A stretch of DNA of 64,000 bases from Mycobacterium dioxanotrophicus (lineage in GTDB: Bacteria > Actinomycetota > Actinomycetes > Mycobacteriales > Mycobacteriaceae), in assembly GCF_002157835.1 (NCBI RefSeq), contig NZ_CP020809.1, forward strand, positions 3,658,001-3,722,000. Direction: 5' to 3'. Below the pieces are notes generated by a model, which saw only the letters and a list, made by a program, of their open reading frames with translations, did not search any database and was not told the origin of the DNA. The first letter of the stretch is position 1; every line of letters begins with the position of its first letter. The translations under genes and the position numbers were made by a program. Below, piece by piece: positions 25,613 through 36,523 of the stretch.

Positions 25613-27031
25613 TTAGACGTCCTCCTCACCGATGCGGTGCACATGGATCAGATTCGTGGAGCCTACTGTGCCGGGAGGAGCACCCGCGACGATGACCACC
25701 AGCTCGCCGCGCTTGTAGCGGCCGAGCTCCAACAACGACTTGTCGACCTGACGGATCATGTCGTCGGTGCTGGACATCTGCGGCACGATGAACGTCTCGG
25801 TGCCCCAGGTCAGGGCGAGCTGGCTGCGCACCTCGGGCAGTGCGGTGAACGCCAGCACCGGCAGCGGCGTGTGCAGCCGAGCCAGCCGGCGCACGGTGTC
25901 GCCGGACTGGGTGAACGCAACGAGTGCCTTGGCGTCCAGTCGTTCACCGATGTCGCGCGCCGCATATGAGATGACACCGCGCTTGGTACGCGGAACGTGG
26001 GTCAGCGGCGGCACCACGACCGAGTTCTCCTCGACCGCGTGGATGATGCGGGCCATGGTCCGCACCGTCTCCAGCGGGTGCTTGCCCACGGAGGTCTCCC
26101 CGGAGAGCATGACCGCGTCCGCGCCGTCGAGCACCGCATTGGCGACGTCGGAGGCCTCGGCCCGGGTGGGGCGCGAGCTGTCGATCATCGACTCCAGCAT
26201 CTGCGTGGCGACGATGACAGGTTTGGCGTTCTCCCGCGCGATCTGGATCGCCCGCTTCTGAACCAGCGGCACCTCCTCCAGCGGCAGCTCCACGCCGAGG
26301 TCGCCACGGGCCACCATCACTGCGTCGAATGCCAGCACGATGGCCTCGAGGTTCTCGACGGCCTCGGGCTTCTCCAGCTTGGCGATCACCGGAACGCGGC
26401 GCCCGACGCGGTCCATCACCTCGTGCACCAGCTCGATGTCCGCCGGTGAGCGGACAAAGGACAGCGCGACCAGGTCGACGCCCAGCTGCAGCGCGAACTC
26501 CAGGTCCTTGATGTCTTTCTCCGACAGCGCCGGGGCAGACACGTTCATGCCGGGCAGGGACATGCCCTTGTTGTTGCTGACCGGGCCACCCTCAGTGACC
26601 TTGCAGACGACGTCGTTGCCCTCGATGCTCTCGACGATCAGGCCGACATTGCCGTCGTCGACCAGCACCCGGTCGCCGGCCACGGCATCCTCGGCCAGCC
26701 GCTTGTAGGTGGTCGACACCCGATCGTGGGTTCCGGCGCAGTCGTCGATGGTGATCCGCACCGTCTCGCCGGTCGCCCACACAGTCGGCCCGTCGGCGAA
26801 ACGGCCGAGGCGGATCTTCGGTCCCTGCAGGTCGGCGAGAACACCGACCGCGTGCCCGGTCTCGTCGGCGGCTGCTCGGACCCTGCGGTACGCCGCCTCA
26901 TGATCCGAATACTCGCCATGGCTGAAGTTCAGCCGCGCTACATCCATTCCGGCTTCGACCAGCGATTTGACCATCGCGTCGGTGCTAGTAGCCGGACCCA
27001 TCGTACAAACGATCTTCCCGCGTCGGTTCAC
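25613..27031 (-). CDS. pykA: Pyruvate kinase
   Basis: 472 residues, the usual bacterial length. The start MNRRGKIVCTMGPATS is the family N terminus. Further motifs are RLNFSHGEYSDH, the active-site Lys region VPVIAKLEKPEAVEN with the metal Glu, and the AVMVARGDLGVELP and MVATQMLESMI-type segment. The last 120 residues form the C-terminal domain with a short allosteric loop. It converts phosphoenolpyruvate and ADP to pyruvate and ATP. Start ATG 27031 is only 27 bp from the gltD stop, so co-transcription with gltBD is possible. Confidence 0.95.
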   Translation of the reverse strand: MNRRGKIVCTMGPATSTDAMVKSLVEAGMDVARLNFSHGEYSDHEAAYRRVRAAADETGHAVGVLADLQGPKIRLGRFADGPTVWATGETVRITIDDCAGTHDRVSTTYKRLAEDAVAGDRVLVDDGNVGLIVESIEGNDVVCKVTEGGPVSNNKGMSLPGMNVSAPALSEKDIKDLEFALQLGVDLVALSFVRSPADIELVHEVMDRVGRRVPVIAKLEKPEAVENLEAIVLAFDAVMVARGDLGVELPLEEVPLVQKRAIQIARENAKPVIVATQMLESMIDSSRPTRAEASDVANAVLDGADAVMLSGETSVGKHPLETVRTMARIIHAVEENSVVVPPLTHVPRTKRGVISYAARDIGERLDAKALVAFTQSGDTVRRLARLHTPLPVLAFTALPEVRSQLALTWGTETFIVPQMSSTDDMIRQVDKSLLELGRYKRGELVVIVAGAPPGTVGSTNLIHVHRIGEEDV

Positions 27032-27058
27032 GGGAACAGAGCATAGTCGTTAATCGAT

Positions 27059-28561
27059 TCAGACGACGGCCAGCGGCAGCACTCCCGGGCGCACCGGTGC
27101 CGGCAGGTCGGATTCACCCATCAGATAGGCATCCACCGCATGGGCCGCGCTGCGGCCCTCGGCGATGGCCCAGACCACCAGCGACGCCCCGCGGTGTGCG
27201 TCACCGCAGACGAACACGCCCGGTGCGTCGGTCTGCCAGTCCGATCCGCACGGCACTGCGCCGCGCCCGTTGAGCTGCAGGCCGAGCTCATCGAGCAGGG
27301 CCATGTGTTCGACACCCTCGAACCCGATCGCCAACAACGCCAGGTCGCACGGAATCTCCAGCGGTTCCCCGACCGGGGTGATCTGGCGGCGGCCGTCGGC
27401 GTCGCGGGTGACCCGCACCTCGGCGATCTCCATCGCCCGCAGATGACCTGTGTCGTCGCCGATGAACCGCTGTACCGCCACCTCGAAGTGGCGGGCCCCG
27501 CCCTCCGCGTGCGCCGGCGACGTCCGCAGGACCAGCGGCCACGTCGGCCAGGGTGAGAGAGAATCGTCACGGATTCCCGGTGGCTCGGGGTTGTAGTCCA
27601 ACTGGGTCACCGACTTCGCGCCCTGCCGGTGCGCGGTGCCCAGACAGTCGGCCCCGGTGTCCCCGCCGCCGATGATGACCACGTGACGCCCCGCGGCCGA
27701 CAGAGGTGACGGCCCGTCGCCCTCACACTCCCGATTGGCCGGGACCAGGTGATCCATCGCCAGATGAACCCCCGCCAAGTCACGACCGGGCACGTCGTTG
27801 TCGCGAGCCCGCAGGGCACCGACGGCCAGCACGACGGCCTGATGCCGGGCGCGCAACTGCTCGACCGACAGGTCGACACCGACCTCGCATTCGGTGACGA
27901 ATCGGGTTCCCTCGGCCCGCATCTGGGCCAGCCGCTGATCGAGGACCGACTTCTCCAGCTTGTATTCGGGGATGCCGTAGCGCAGCAGCCCACCGAGGCG
28001 GTCATCGCGTTCGTAGACCGTGACGTCGTGGCCGGCGCGCGTGAGCTGCTGGGCCGCGGCCAGTCCTGCGGGACCCGAGCCCACCACCGCGACGCTCTTG
28101 CCGGTGCTGATCGCGGCAGGCTGCGGCTCGACCGTACCGTCGAGCCAGGCCTGGTCGGCAATGGTCTGCTCGATGCGTTTGATGGTGACGCTGCCGCCGG
28201 TCTGCTCCTCGCTGATCGACAGGACACACGCCGCCTCACACGGCGCCGGGCACAACCGGCCGGTGAACTCCGGGAAGTTGTTGGTGGCGTGCAGCCGGTC
28301 GCCGGCCGCGTCCCAGCGGCCGCGGCGCACCAGGTCGTTCCACTCCGGGATGAGGTTGCCGAGCGGGCATCCCGCGGTTCCCGAGTGGCAGAACGGGATA
28401 CCACAGTCCATGCAGCGGCGGGCCTGCTGCGAGACCTCGCCGGCCCGCTCATGCGGGTTCTGCCGTTCATACACCTCGCGCCAGTCCCCGATGCGTTCAT
28501 CGACGGGCCGCTTGGCGGCCTCGATCTTGGGTACTCGCAGGAATCCGGTCGGATCAGCCAC
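27059..28561 (-). CDS. gltD: Glutamate synthase small (beta) subunit
   Basis: 500 residues. Near the N terminus are the cysteine sets for two 4Fe-4S clusters ([20 protein letters not shown] and [12 protein letters not shown]). The FAD-binding [13 protein letters not shown] and NADPH-binding [11 protein letters not shown]ossmann motifs follow. The subunit passes electrons from NADPH to the large subunit. The start is GTG 28561, which lies inside the last codons of gltB, an 8-base overlap; the much longer open frame upstream is a shadow of gltB. Confidence 0.95.
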   Translation of the reverse strand: MADPTGFLRVPKIEAAKRPVDERIGDWREVYERQNPHERAGEVSQQARRCMDCGIPFCHSGTAGCPLGNLIPEWNDLVRRGRWDAAGDRLHATNNFPEFTGRLCPAPCEAACVLSISEEQTGGSVTIKRIEQTIADQAWLDGTVEPQPAAISTGKSVAVVGSGPAGLAAAQQLTRAGHDVTVYERDDRLGGLLRYGIPEYKLEKSVLDQRLAQMRAEGTRFVTECEVGVDLSVEQLRARHQAVVLAVGALRARDNDVPGRDLAGVHLAMDHLVPANRECEGDGPSPLSAAGRHVVIIGGGDTGADCLGTAHRQGAKSVTQLDYNPEPPGIRDDSLSPWPTWPLVLRTSPAHAEGGARHFEVAVQRFIGDDTGHLRAMEIAEVRVTRDADGRRQITPVGEPLEIPCDLALLAIGFEGVEHMALLDELGLQLNGRGAVPCGSDWQTDAPGVFVCGDAHRGASLVVWAIAEGRSAAHAVDAYLMGESDLPAPVRPGVLPLAVV

Positions 28562-31500
28562 GGCTGGCCTCCATGATCGCATCGTCGACATCGCGGCCCT
28601 CTGCCTTGGCCATCCGGGTGGCCTGCAGCACGCGCTGATAGTCGGTCGGCATGATTTTGGTGAATTGCGAACTGCGCCTTGACCAGTCGGACAACACCGA
28701 CTTGGCCACGGTGCTGCCGGTGTACTGGGCATGGCGGGCCACGACGGCCTGCAACCAGGCCAGATCCTCGGGCTCGAGGCGCTGCAGTTGCACCATCTCG
28801 GTGTTGACCTTCGCGGGGTCCAAGCCCAGCACGTAGGCAATGCCACCGGACATGCCCGCAGCCATGTTGCGGCCGGTGCGGCCCAGCACCACCACCCGGC
28901 CACCGGTCATGTATTCGCATGCGTGGTCGCCGACGCCTTCGGCGACGGCCAACGCCCCGGAATTGCGCGCGCAGAACCGTTCTCCCACCCGGCCGCGCAG
29001 GAAGACCTCACCCGAGACGGCCCCGTACAGCAGGGTGTTGCCCGCGATGACGTTGTCCTCGGGCAGGAACAACACGTCGTCCGGCGGCCGCACGACCACC
29101 CGGCCGCCGGAAAGGCCTTTGCCCACATAGTCGTTGGCGTCGCCGACGAGATCGAGGGTGACACCGGGCGGCAGGAACGCCCCGATCGACTGCCCGGCCG
29201 ATCCGGTCAGCGTCACGTGGATGGTGTCGTCGGGCAAACCGGTGGCACCATAGCGGCGGGTGACCTCGGAACCGAGCAGGGTGCCGACCGTGCGGTTGAC
29301 GTTGCGCACCGGAAGTTCCAAACGAACCGGGTGGGCGTCTTCCAGTGCGCCCTCGGAGAGCTGGATCAGGGTGCGGTCCAGGGCCTGCTCCAAGCCGTGC
29401 TCCTGGCCGCGCAACCGGCGGCGTTGGGTCAGCTTGGCGCCATGGGCGTCGGTGGACACCGCGAAGATCGGGCTGAGGTCCAGCCCACGGCTCTTCCAGT
29501 GCGCGACGCCGGGCGCGGTGTCGAGCATCTCGGCGTGGCCGACGGCCTCGTCGATGCTGCGGAAGCCCAACTCGGCCAGGTAGCGGCGGATGTCCTCGGC
29601 GATGAAGGTGAAGAAGTTCTCCACGAACTCGGGCTTGCCGTTGAATCGGGCCCGCAATTCGGGGTTCTGGGTCGCGACCCCGACCGGACAGGTATCGAGG
29701 TGACACACCCGCATCATGATGCAGCCCGCCACCACCAGCGGCGCGGTCGCAAAGCCGAACTCCTCTGCGCCCAGCAGCGCTGCCACCATGACATCACGCG
29801 CCGTGCGCAGGCCGCCGTCACACTGCACGGTGATGCGGTCACGTAAACCGTTGAGCACCAGCGTCTGCTGCGCGTCGGCCAAGCCGATCTCCCATGGCGC
29901 CCCGGCATGCTTGAGCGAGGTGAGCGGCGCGGCGCCGGTGCCGCCGTCATATCCGGAGATCAGCACGACGTCGGCATGCGCCTTGGACACGCCTGCGGCC
30001 ACCGTCCCGACCCCGACACTGCTGACCAGCTTGACGTGGATACGTGCCTCGGAGTTGGCGTTCTTCAGGTCGTGAATGAGCTGGGCGAGGTCCTCGATCG
30101 AATAGATGTCGTGGTGCGGCGGCGGCGAGATGAGCCCGACGCCGGGGGTGGAATGCCTGGTCTTGGCGATGCTCGGATACACCTTGTAGCCCGGAAGCTG
30201 TCCGCCCTCACCCGGTTTGGCGCCCTGAGCCATCTTGATCTGGATATCCGTGGCGTTGACCAGGTAGTCGCTCGTCACACCGAAGCGGCCCGAGGCGACC
30301 TGCTTGACCGCGCTGCGCCGCAGCGGGTCGTAGAGCCGGCCGACATCCTCGCCGCCCTCACCGCTGTTGGAGCGGCCACCAAGCTTGTTCATCGCGATGG
30401 CCATGGTCTCGTGGGCCTCGGCGGAGATCGAACCGTAGCTCATCGCGCCCGTGTTGAAGCGCGCGACGATTGATTCGACGGGTTCCACCTCGTCCAGTGA
30501 CACCGGCGCACGCAGCCCATGTTTGAACTCGAACAGGCCGCGCAGCGCCCCGCCTTCGCGGGACAGGCGATCGACCTCTTCGGAGTACCGGGCGAAGATG
30601 TCCCGTCGGCCCGTCCGAGTCGAATGCTGCAGCAGGAACACCACTTCCGGGGTGAACAGATGCAGCTCGCCCTCCCGGCGGAAGCCGTACTCGCCACCCA
30701 CCTCCAGCCGGCGATGGACGCGTTCGGTCGGGTTCTCCGGGTAGGCCCGTCGATGGCGCAGCTTGACCTCTTCGGCGAGCACGTCCAGACCGACACCGCC
30801 GAGCTGGCTCGTGGTACCGGTGAAGTACTCCTCGACCACTCCCCTGTCGAGTCCGATCGCCTCGAAAACCTGTGCCGCCGTGTAGGACCCGACGGTGGAG
30901 ATGCCCATCTTGCTCATCACCTTGACTACGCCCTTGCCGAGGGCCTTGACGTAGTTGCGGACCGCGGCGGCCGGCTCGATGCCGGTGAGCTCGCCTTCGC
31001 GGATCAGGTCTTCGATCGACTCGAACGCCAGATACGGGTTGACCGCGGCCGCGCCGAATCCGATGAGCATCGCGATGTGGTGCACCTCGCGGGCATCACC
31101 GCTTTCGACCACCAATGCCACCTTGGTGCGTTCCTTGGTGCGGACCAGATGATGGTGCACCGCCGAGACGGCGAGCAGCGACGGGATCGGCGCGCGGGTG
31201 TGATCCGAGTCGCGGTCGGAAATCACCAGGGTGCGGGCACCTTTGGCGATCGCCTCGCTGGCCCGCAGGCGCAAATCCTCGACAGCCTCGGTGAGGCCCT
31301 CGCCGCCGCGTTCGACGTCGTAGAGCGCACGCAACACGGTGGAGCGCAACCCGGGATGCTCGCCGTCGTCGTTGATGTGGACGATCTTGCTCAGTTCGTC
31401 GTTGTCGAGAACCGGCCAGCGCAGCACGATCTGGCGACAGGACGCGGCACCGGGCTCGAGCAGGTTCTCCTCCGGCCCCATCACCCGGGCCATGGAGGTG

Positions 31501-33137
31501 ACCACCTCTTCGCGGATGGCGTCCAGCGGCGGGTTCGTCACCTGGGCGAACAGTTCGACGAAGTAGTCGTAGAGCAGCCGTGACCGCGACGAGAGCACCG
31601 CCGTCGGCGTATCCGTGCCCATCGATCCGAGGGGCTCGGCGCCCGACGCCGCCATCGGCGTGAGCAGGATCCGCAGTTCCTCCTCGGTGTACCCGAAGGC
31701 GATCTGCCGTCGCACGACGGACTCGTGGTTGGGCTGCAGGCGGGCCCGGTCGGGCAGGGTGGCCAGGTCGAGCAAGCCAGCGTGCAGCCACTCACCGTAC
31801 GGTTCGGCCTGCGCCAGCTGCTCCTTGATCTCGTCGTCGGACACGATGCGGCCGGCTGCCGTGTCGACCAGAAGCATCTTGCCGGGCTGCAGCCTGCCCT
31901 TGGCGACGATCTCACCTGACGGCACGCCCAGCACGCCGCTCTCGCTGGCCAGGATGATGCGGTCGTCGACCGTGCGCCACCACCGTCCGGGGCGTAAACC
32001 GTTGCGGTCCAAGACCGCTCCGACCAACGTGCCATCGGTGAAGGTCACGCAGGCCGGGCCGTCCCACGGCTCCATGAGCGACGCGTGGAACTGCCAGAAG
32101 TCCCGCTCGGCCGAATCCATCGTGGTGGCGTTCTCCCACGCCTCGGGGATCATCATCAGCACTGCGTGGGGCAGGCTTCGGCCACCCAGGTGGAGCAGTT
32201 CCAGCACCTCGTCGAAGGAAGCCGAGTCGGAGGCGTCGGGCGTGCAGATCGGCGAAAGCCGGCTCAGATCGCCGGGAATGTGTGCGCTGGCCAGCATCGC
32301 TTCGCGGGCGTGCATGCGGTTGCGGTTGCCGCGAACGGTGTTGATCTCACCGTTGTGAGCGACGAAGCGGAACGGGTGCGCCAGCGGCCACGACGGGAAC
32401 GTGTTGGTGGAGAACCGGCTGTGCACGATCGCGATGGCGCTTTGACAACGTTCATCACGTAGATCCGAAAAGTACTGCGGCAGCTGCAGTGTCGTGAGCA
32501 TGCCCTTGTAGACGATGGTCCGGCTGGACAGCGACGGGAAGTAGACATCGCAGCGCTCCGCGCGTTTGCGCAGCGGGTAGACAAGCCGGTCCAGGTCGAG
32601 GCCGGCCGGCCGCACGCCTGCCACCTCCGGGGCGGCGATGAACAGCTGGGCCATGTAGGGCATACAGCCAAGGGCCGTCATGCCCACGCCGGCACCGTCG
32701 GGATCGACCGGTACCGCACGCCAGCCCAGAACCTCAAGGCCCTCTTCGGCGGCGATGGCTTCAATCTTCTCGCGGGTGCTCTGGCGAACCACGGGGTCCT
32801 GCGGCAGGAAGCAGATCCCGGCGGCGAAGGTGCTCGCGCCGTCAGCGGCGGGAGCCGGTAGAGCGAAGTCGACGACCTCACTGAGCAACTCGACCGGCAG
32901 CTGCAGGAGGATGCCCGCGCCGTCGCCACTGTTCGGTTCGGCGCCGGCCGCACCGCGGTGCTCGAGATTTTCGAGTGCTTCGAGTCCGTTGGCGACGATG
33001 CCATGGGACCGTCGTCCTTGAATGTCGGCGATCATCGCCACGCCGCACGAATCGGCCTCGTTTGCAGGGTCGTATAGGCCCTGCGCCTCTGGCAATGCCG
33101 AGTAAAGCACCTGAATCGCCTCCACAGTCCGGAACAT
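28554..33137 (-). CDS. gltB: Glutamate synthase large (alpha) subunit
   Basis: 1527 residues. A 30-residue propeptide precedes Cys31 in [13 protein letters not shown], the nucleophile of the class II glutamine amidotransferase domain. Central and FMN synthase domains follow, with the 3Fe-4S cysteines in [15 protein letters not shown] and the glutamate synthase signature around [12 protein letters not shown]. The C-terminal beta-helix domain (GXXGG repeats such as [11 protein letters not shown]) completes it. It uses glutamine and 2-oxoglutarate to make two glutamates. GGAGCAAGG lies just before ATG 33137. In M. tuberculosis gltBD are elsewhere; here they sit between Rv1616-like and pykA genes. 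Confidence 0.96.
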   Translation of the reverse strand: MFRTVEAIQVLYSALPEAQGLYDPANEADSCGVAMIADIQGRRSHGIVANGLEALENLEHRGAAGAEPNSGDGAGILLQLPVELLSEVVDFALPAPAADGASTFAAGICFLPQDPVVRQSTREKIEAIAAEEGLEVLGWRAVPVDPDGAGVGMTALGCMPYMAQLFIAAPEVAGVRPAGLDLDRLVYPLRKRAERCDVYFPSLSSRTIVYKGMLTTLQLPQYFSDLRDERCQSAIAIVHSRFSTNTFPSWPLAHPFRFVAHNGEINTVRGNRNRMHAREAMLASAHIPGDLSRLSPICTPDASDSASFDEVLELLHLGGRSLPHAVLMMIPEAWENATTMDSAERDFWQFHASLMEPWDGPACVTFTDGTLVGAVLDRNGLRPGRWWRTVDDRIILASESGVLGVPSGEIVAKGRLQPGKMLLVDTAAGRIVSDDEIKEQLAQAEPYGEWLHAGLLDLATLPDRARLQPNHESVVRRQIAFGYTEEELRILLTPMAASGAEPLGSMGTDTPTAVLSSRSRLLYDYFVELFAQVTNPPLDAIREEVVTSMARVMGPEENLLEPGAASCRQIVLRWPVLDNDELSKIVHINDDGEHPGLRSTVLRALYDVERGGEGLTEAVEDLRLRASEAIAKGARTLVISDRDSDHTRAPIPSLLAVSAVHHHLVRTKERTKVALVVESGDAREVHHIAMLIGFGAAAVNPYLAFESIEDLIREGELTGIEPAAAVRNYVKALGKGVVKVMSKMGISTVGSYTAAQVFEAIGLDRGVVEEYFTGTTSQLGGVGLDVLAEEVKLRHRRAYPENPTERVHRRLEVGGEYGFRREGELHLFTPEVVFLLQHSTRTGRRDIFARYSEEVDRLSREGGALRGLFEFKHGLRAPVSLDEVEPVESIVARFNTGAMSYGSISAEAHETMAIAMNKLGGRSNSGEGGEDVGRLYDPLRRSAVKQVASGRFGVTSDYLVNATDIQIKMAQGAKPGEGGQLPGYKVYPSIAKTRHSTPGVGLISPPPHHDIYSIEDLAQLIHDLKNANSEARIHVKLVSSVGVGTVAAGVSKAHADVVLISGYDGGTGAAPLTSLKHAGAPWEIGLADAQQTLVLNGLRDRITVQCDGGLRTARDVMVAALLGAEEFGFATAPLVVAGCIMMRVCHLDTCPVGVATQNPELRARFNGKPEFVENFFTFIAEDIRRYLAELGFRSIDEAVGHAEMLDTAPGVAHWKSRGLDLSPIFAVSTDAHGAKLTQRRRLRGQEHGLEQALDRTLIQLSEGALEDAHPVRLELPVRNVNRTVGTLLGSEVTRRYGATGLPDDTIHVTLTGSAGQSIGAFLPPGVTLDLVGDANDYVGKGLSGGRVVVRPPDDVLFLPEDNVIAGNTLLYGAVSGEVFLRGRVGERFCARNSGALAVAEGVGDHACEYMTGGRVVVLGRTGRNMAAGMSGGIAYVLGLDPAKVNTEMVQLQRLEPEDLAWLQAVVARHAQYTGSTVAKSVLSDWSRRSSQFTKIMPTDYQRVLQATRMAKAEGRDVDDAIMEASRG

Positions 33138-33170
33138 CCTTGCTCCGGGACTGCACCGGCCCGAACTACG

Positions 33171-33180
33171 AGTGTATCAG
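33171..33180 (-). promoter_or_regulatory. Possible extended -10 element for gltB
   Basis: On the coding strand the sequence CTGATACACT contains TACACT with an upstream TG one base away, as in extended -10 promoters. It lies about 35 bp upstream of the gltB ATG and is framed by 6-bp inverted arms (CTGCAC at 33151 and GTGCAG at 33180). No clear -35 box is seen. Confidence 0.3.
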
Positions 33181-33193
33181 TGCAGGTCGGCGG

Positions 33194-33607
33194 CTACATA
33201 CCAATGAATGTCGGAGTCAGCGGGAAGCCGGGGAGATTTCGGACCACGGTCCAGATGACGGCGGCGACCAGGATGGTCGCGACGGCCGGTGCCGGGAAGA
33301 CCGGCTTGCCCAACCGCCAGCGCACCAGAATCCAGGCGGCCAGCAGCGGAAGCCCGACCAGCGCGAACGCGTTGTCGACCACCGCTGCCCCCAGGTCTCC
33401 GTGCAGCACATCGTGGGTCATCCGCAATCCACCGCACGCCGGGCAGTTCCAGCCGGTCATCAGCTTGAACGGGCATGGCGGGAACAGGAATCCGGGACGG
33501 TGTGGATCGGCCACCGCGGTGTATGCCAGCGCTCCGGTCAGCATGACACCAGCGCCGAGCGCGCCGTAGCGCGTCGACGTGGTGCTCAGCCCCGAGTTAG
33601 GTGCCAT
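33194..33607 (-). CDS. DUF2752 membrane protein (Rv1616-like)
   Basis: 137 residues. It has about three membrane helices and the DUF2752 motif FPPCPFKLMTGWNCPACGGLRMTHDVLHG, here split as CPFKLMTGWNCPACG followed by GLR; the Cys residues may bind metal or form a disulfide. Function is unknown. ATG 33607 overlaps the end of the TM2 gene by 11 bp, so the two are coupled. The order lgt, TM2 protein, DUF2752 protein is the one I recall for Rv1614-Rv1616. Confidence 0.82.
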   Translation of the reverse strand: MAPNSGLSTTSTRYGALGAGVMLTGALAYTAVADPHRPGFLFPPCPFKLMTGWNCPACGGLRMTHDVLHGDLGAAVVDNAFALVGLPLLAAWILVRWRLGKPVFPAPAVATILVAAVIWTVVRNLPGFPLTPTFIGM

Positions 33608-34040
33608 CGCGCAGCGGACGCCCGTTCGTGTCCCGGACCTTGTCGGTGAAAATGAGGATCGCGTCGATGACACCCCAGATCCACGCGCCGATACCGCACG
33701 TCAGGATCCCGACCACCAGTTGAATGACGCCCATGGTGGTGTCGCCGATGTAGATGCGCCCGATACCCACGAGCCCGAAGAAGCCCAGCAACTGCAGCAG
33801 TCCGGCGGTGACCTTCGACTTGTCCGAAAACGGCTCGCCGGTCAGCGGATGGCGCCCGTACGGAGCCGACGGGTCGACGTACGCGGGGGGCGGGTAGTAG
33901 CCATTGGGTTGCCCGTAGCCCGGTGGTGGGTACCCCGGCGGCGGCCCGTAGCCGGGAGGGGGCGGTGGATAACCCGCGGGCGGCGGGAACGGCGGTACCG
34001 AGCCTTCGGCACCGGCGCCGTATTCCGGGCGATCGGTCAT
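33597..34040 (-). CDS. TM2 domain membrane protein (Rv1615-like)
   Basis: 147 residues. The first 65 are Pro, Gly and Tyr-rich. The TM2 domain follows: LLQLLGFFGLVGIGRIYIG, a short turn, then GVIQLVVGILTCGIGAWIWG and VIDAILIFTDKVRD, with the conserved DxF-like polar residues after helix 2. The ATG at 34040 is preferred; GTG 34046 is two codons upstream. Function unknown; 62 bp separate it from lgt. Confidence 0.82.
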   Translation of the reverse strand: MTDRPEYGAGAEGSVPPFPPPAGYPPPPPGYGPPPGYPPPGYGQPNGYYPPPAYVDPSAPYGRHPLTGEPFSDKSKVTAGLLQLLGFFGLVGIGRIYIGDTTMGVIQLVVGILTCGIGAWIWGVIDAILIFTDKVRDTNGRPLRDGT

Positions 34041-34102
34041 GTTCACAGCATGCCAGAACGCGACTCGTTCAAGCCGCTGTCATGCCACGTTCCGACGCGA
34101 AG

Positions 34103-36523
34103 TCAGCGCCGGCGGCGCCACCACCGACGACGCTGCGGCGCGGGGGCCGGTGCCGCCGGTGTGCTGGGCGTGGCCGCGGCATCCTTCGACGGCGCATCCT
34201 TCGCCGATTCGTCTTCTGCCGCATCGGATTCCACGTCTTCAGTCGCCGCGTCCGTGTCCTCGCTGTCGACCGCTTCGGTGGCAGCGCCACTCTCCGCGTC
34301 ATCGGTGTCGGCAGTCTCAGGCTCTGCGGTTTCGTCAGCCTCTGTGGCGGCTTCGCCCTCAGCCTCGGCGGTGTCCGGTTCGTCAGACGGCTCGGTTTCG
34401 CGTTCGGACTCCGACGCTTCTGTTTCAGGCTTCGCCGGCTCGTCGCTCACCGCTTCTGCGGACGATTCGTCCTCAGTGGCGTCCGGCTCTGCAGACGGCT
34501 CGGCCTCGGGCTCCCCTGCTTCGGCGTCCTCGTCAGCTTCAGCCTCTGCGGCTGGTTCGGCCTCAACCTCTGCGGCTTCGGCGCCTGTTTCGCCTTCTGG
34601 CTCCGCTGTGTCGGCCTCGGACGTCTCGGGCTCGTCGGCTCCAGCGTCTGCGGATGCTTCGTCCTCAGTCGTGCTGGTTTCCGGCTCGGCGTCGGGCTCC
34701 GAGGTTTCGGGTTCCGGCTCGGCTTCTGCGGCAGGTTCGACGTCGGTGACGTCCTGCTCGGAGTCGGCTTCGGACTCAGCTGTCTCGCCCTCGGCGTCGG
34801 TCGGCTCGGGCTCGTCGGTCAGCGCCTCTGCGGATGCCTCGTCTTCAGTCGCGGTGGTTTCCGGCTCGGCGTCGGATTCCGAGGTTTCGGGTTCCGGCTC
34901 GGCTTGAGCGGCAGGTTCAGCTTCGGTGTCGTCCTGCTCGGAGTCGGCTTCGGACTCCGATACCTCGGACTCTGTCTCCTCCGCCTCCGCAACGGGCTCG
35001 CCATTGGACTCCGCCGCTTCGGCGTCGGGCTCCGCAGTTTCGGTCTCGTCCTGTTCAGAGTCGCCTTCGGGCTCCGGGGCGTCGGCGTCGGTCGGCTCGG
35101 CCTCGTCGGTTACGGCCTCTGCGGCTGCTTCGTCCTCGGCCTCGTTGCCGTCCGGTTCGGCAGACGGCTCAGCGTCGGACTCCGCGGCTTCGGGCTCGGC
35201 TTGAGCGGCAGTCTCAGTTTCGGTGTCGTCCTGCTCGGAGTCGGCTTCGGACTCCGATACCTCGGACTCTGGCTCCTCGAGCTCAGCTACCGGTTCGCTG
35301 TCGTCAGTCGACTCGGCGGCCGTGTCGACGGCTTCTTCATCGACCGGCTCAACCGCCGGTTCCGCTTCGGCGGATTCCTCGTCAGCCTCGTCGGTGTCGG
35401 AGCTCTCGTCCGCGCTCGCGGCGGCCTCTTCAGCCGGCGCTTCGTCGGTGTGCGGCGCTATGGCCTTCAACTCGACCGCGGCGGCGGCATCGGCACCTTC
35501 GTCCTCTGCCACGGCGTCCGGGTGCATGTCCTCGGAATGTTCGTCTGCGGTATCGGAATCGCCTGCAACCTTCGCGGCCGCCACGACGCCCGTTGCGGCC
35601 GCCACGCCGACCAGGTCCTTGCCCAGCTCATCGACCACCGATTCATCGGAGTCGTCACGCGGCCGGCCCGCCAAGGTGGCCGGATCCTCACGGCCCTTGG
35701 GTGCCAACATGACGTAGACGACGGCGCCGATGAACACGAAAGTCGAGGTGAAGGTGTTGATGCGGATGCCGGCCAAATGTGTGGCGGCGTCGCTGCGCAT
35801 GAGCTCCACCCAGAACCGACCCACGCAGTAGCCGGCCACGTACAGCGCGAACAACCGGCCGTGGCCGATCCGGAACCTGCGGTCGACCCAGATCAACAGG
35901 GCGAAAATCAGCAGGTTCCACAGCAACTCGTAGAGAAAGGTGGGGTGCACGACCGCCAGCACGGTGCCATTGGAGACGCCGTTGAGTTGATCGGGCAGAC
36001 CGGCGGCGTTGCGCCGATCGTAGATCTCCAGGCCCCACGGCACCGACGTCACACGGCCGTAGAGCTCTTGGTTGAAGTAGTTGCCGAAGCGGCCGATCGC
36101 CTGTGCGAGGACGATCCCCGGGGCGATGGCATCGCCGAACGCAGGCAACGGGATTCCGCGCCGACGGCAGGCGATCCAGGCGCCGACCGCGCCGAGTGCG
36201 ACGGCACCCCAGATGCCGAGGCCGCCCTCCCAGACCTGGAACGCCGCGGCCAGGCCTTTGCCTTCGGGGCCGAAGTAGGTGCGCCAGTCGGTCATGACGT
36301 GGTAAAGCCGACCGCCGACGAGGCCGAAAGGCACGGCCCACAGCGCGATGTCGTAGATCACGCCCGGCTCGCCGCCGCGCGCCGCCCACCGCCTGTCACC
36401 GATGATCAGTGCCGCGACGATTCCGGCGATGATGCACAGGGCATACGCGCGGATCGGTACCGGCCCCAGATGCCAGACGCCCTGTGACGGGCTGGGCAGG
36501 TACGCGAGGACGGTTGTGGTCAA
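34103..36523 (-). CDS. lgt: Prolipoprotein diacylglyceryl transferase with long acidic C-terminal tail
   Basis: 806 residues. The first 280 or so are a complete Lgt with about seven helices: PIRAYALCIIAGI, VGGRLYHVMTDW, the motif VWEGGLGIWGA (HGGL region with Glu), GRFGNYFNQELYG with the essential Arg, HPTFLYE and VGRFWVELMRSD. It transfers diacylglycerol to the lipobox Cys of lipoproteins. From about residue 290 a tail of over 500 residues follows, almost all Glu, Asp, Ala, Ser, Thr and Pro, with internal repeats, ending in a basic QRRRWWRRRR. M. tuberculosis Lgt also has an extension, but shorter by recollection. The start ATG overlaps the trpA stop (ATGA). Tail function is unknown. Confidence 0.93.
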   Translation of the reverse strand: MTTTVLAYLPSPSQGVWHLGPVPIRAYALCIIAGIVAALIIGDRRWAARGGEPGVIYDIALWAVPFGLVGGRLYHVMTDWRTYFGPEGKGLAAAFQVWEGGLGIWGAVALGAVGAWIACRRRGIPLPAFGDAIAPGIVLAQAIGRFGNYFNQELYGRVTSVPWGLEIYDRRNAAGLPDQLNGVSNGTVLAVVHPTFLYELLWNLLIFALLIWVDRRFRIGHGRLFALYVAGYCVGRFWVELMRSDAATHLAGIRINTFTSTFVFIGAVVYVMLAPKGREDPATLAGRPRDDSDESVVDELGKDLVGVAAATGVVAAAKVAGDSDTADEHSEDMHPDAVAEDEGADAAAAVELKAIAPHTDEAPAEEAAASADESSDTDEADEESAEAEPAVEPVDEEAVDTAAESTDDSEPVAELEEPESEVSESEADSEQDDTETETAAQAEPEAAESDAEPSAEPDGNEAEDEAAAEAVTDEAEPTDADAPEPEGDSEQDETETAEPDAEAAESNGEPVAEAEETESEVSESEADSEQDDTEAEPAAQAEPEPETSESDAEPETTATEDEASAEALTDEPEPTDAEGETAESEADSEQDVTDVEPAAEAEPEPETSEPDAEPETSTTEDEASADAGADEPETSEADTAEPEGETGAEAAEVEAEPAAEAEADEDAEAGEPEAEPSAEPDATEDESSAEAVSDEPAKPETEASESERETEPSDEPDTAEAEGEAATEADETAEPETADTDDAESGAATEAVDSEDTDAATEDVESDAAEDESAKDAPSKDAAATPSTPAAPAPAPQRRRWWRRRR
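34922..35271 (-). repeat. Exact 53-bp direct repeat in the lgt acidic tail
   Basis: The segments 34922-34974 and 35219-35271 are identical over 53 bp and 297 bp apart, a multiple of three, so the frame is kept. They encode the same peptide around SEVSESEADSEQDD in the tail. Diverged copies of the same block (EPETSESDAEPETT and relatives) fill the interval, showing growth by duplication. Confidence 0.9.

Noticed and set aside
33923..36487. Long rightward open frame (854 codons) opposite lgt
   Set aside because: It is the antisense of the acidic Glu/Asp-rich tail; translation is Arg/Gly/Phe/Val-rich low complexity with no family features, and lgt on the other strand is clear.
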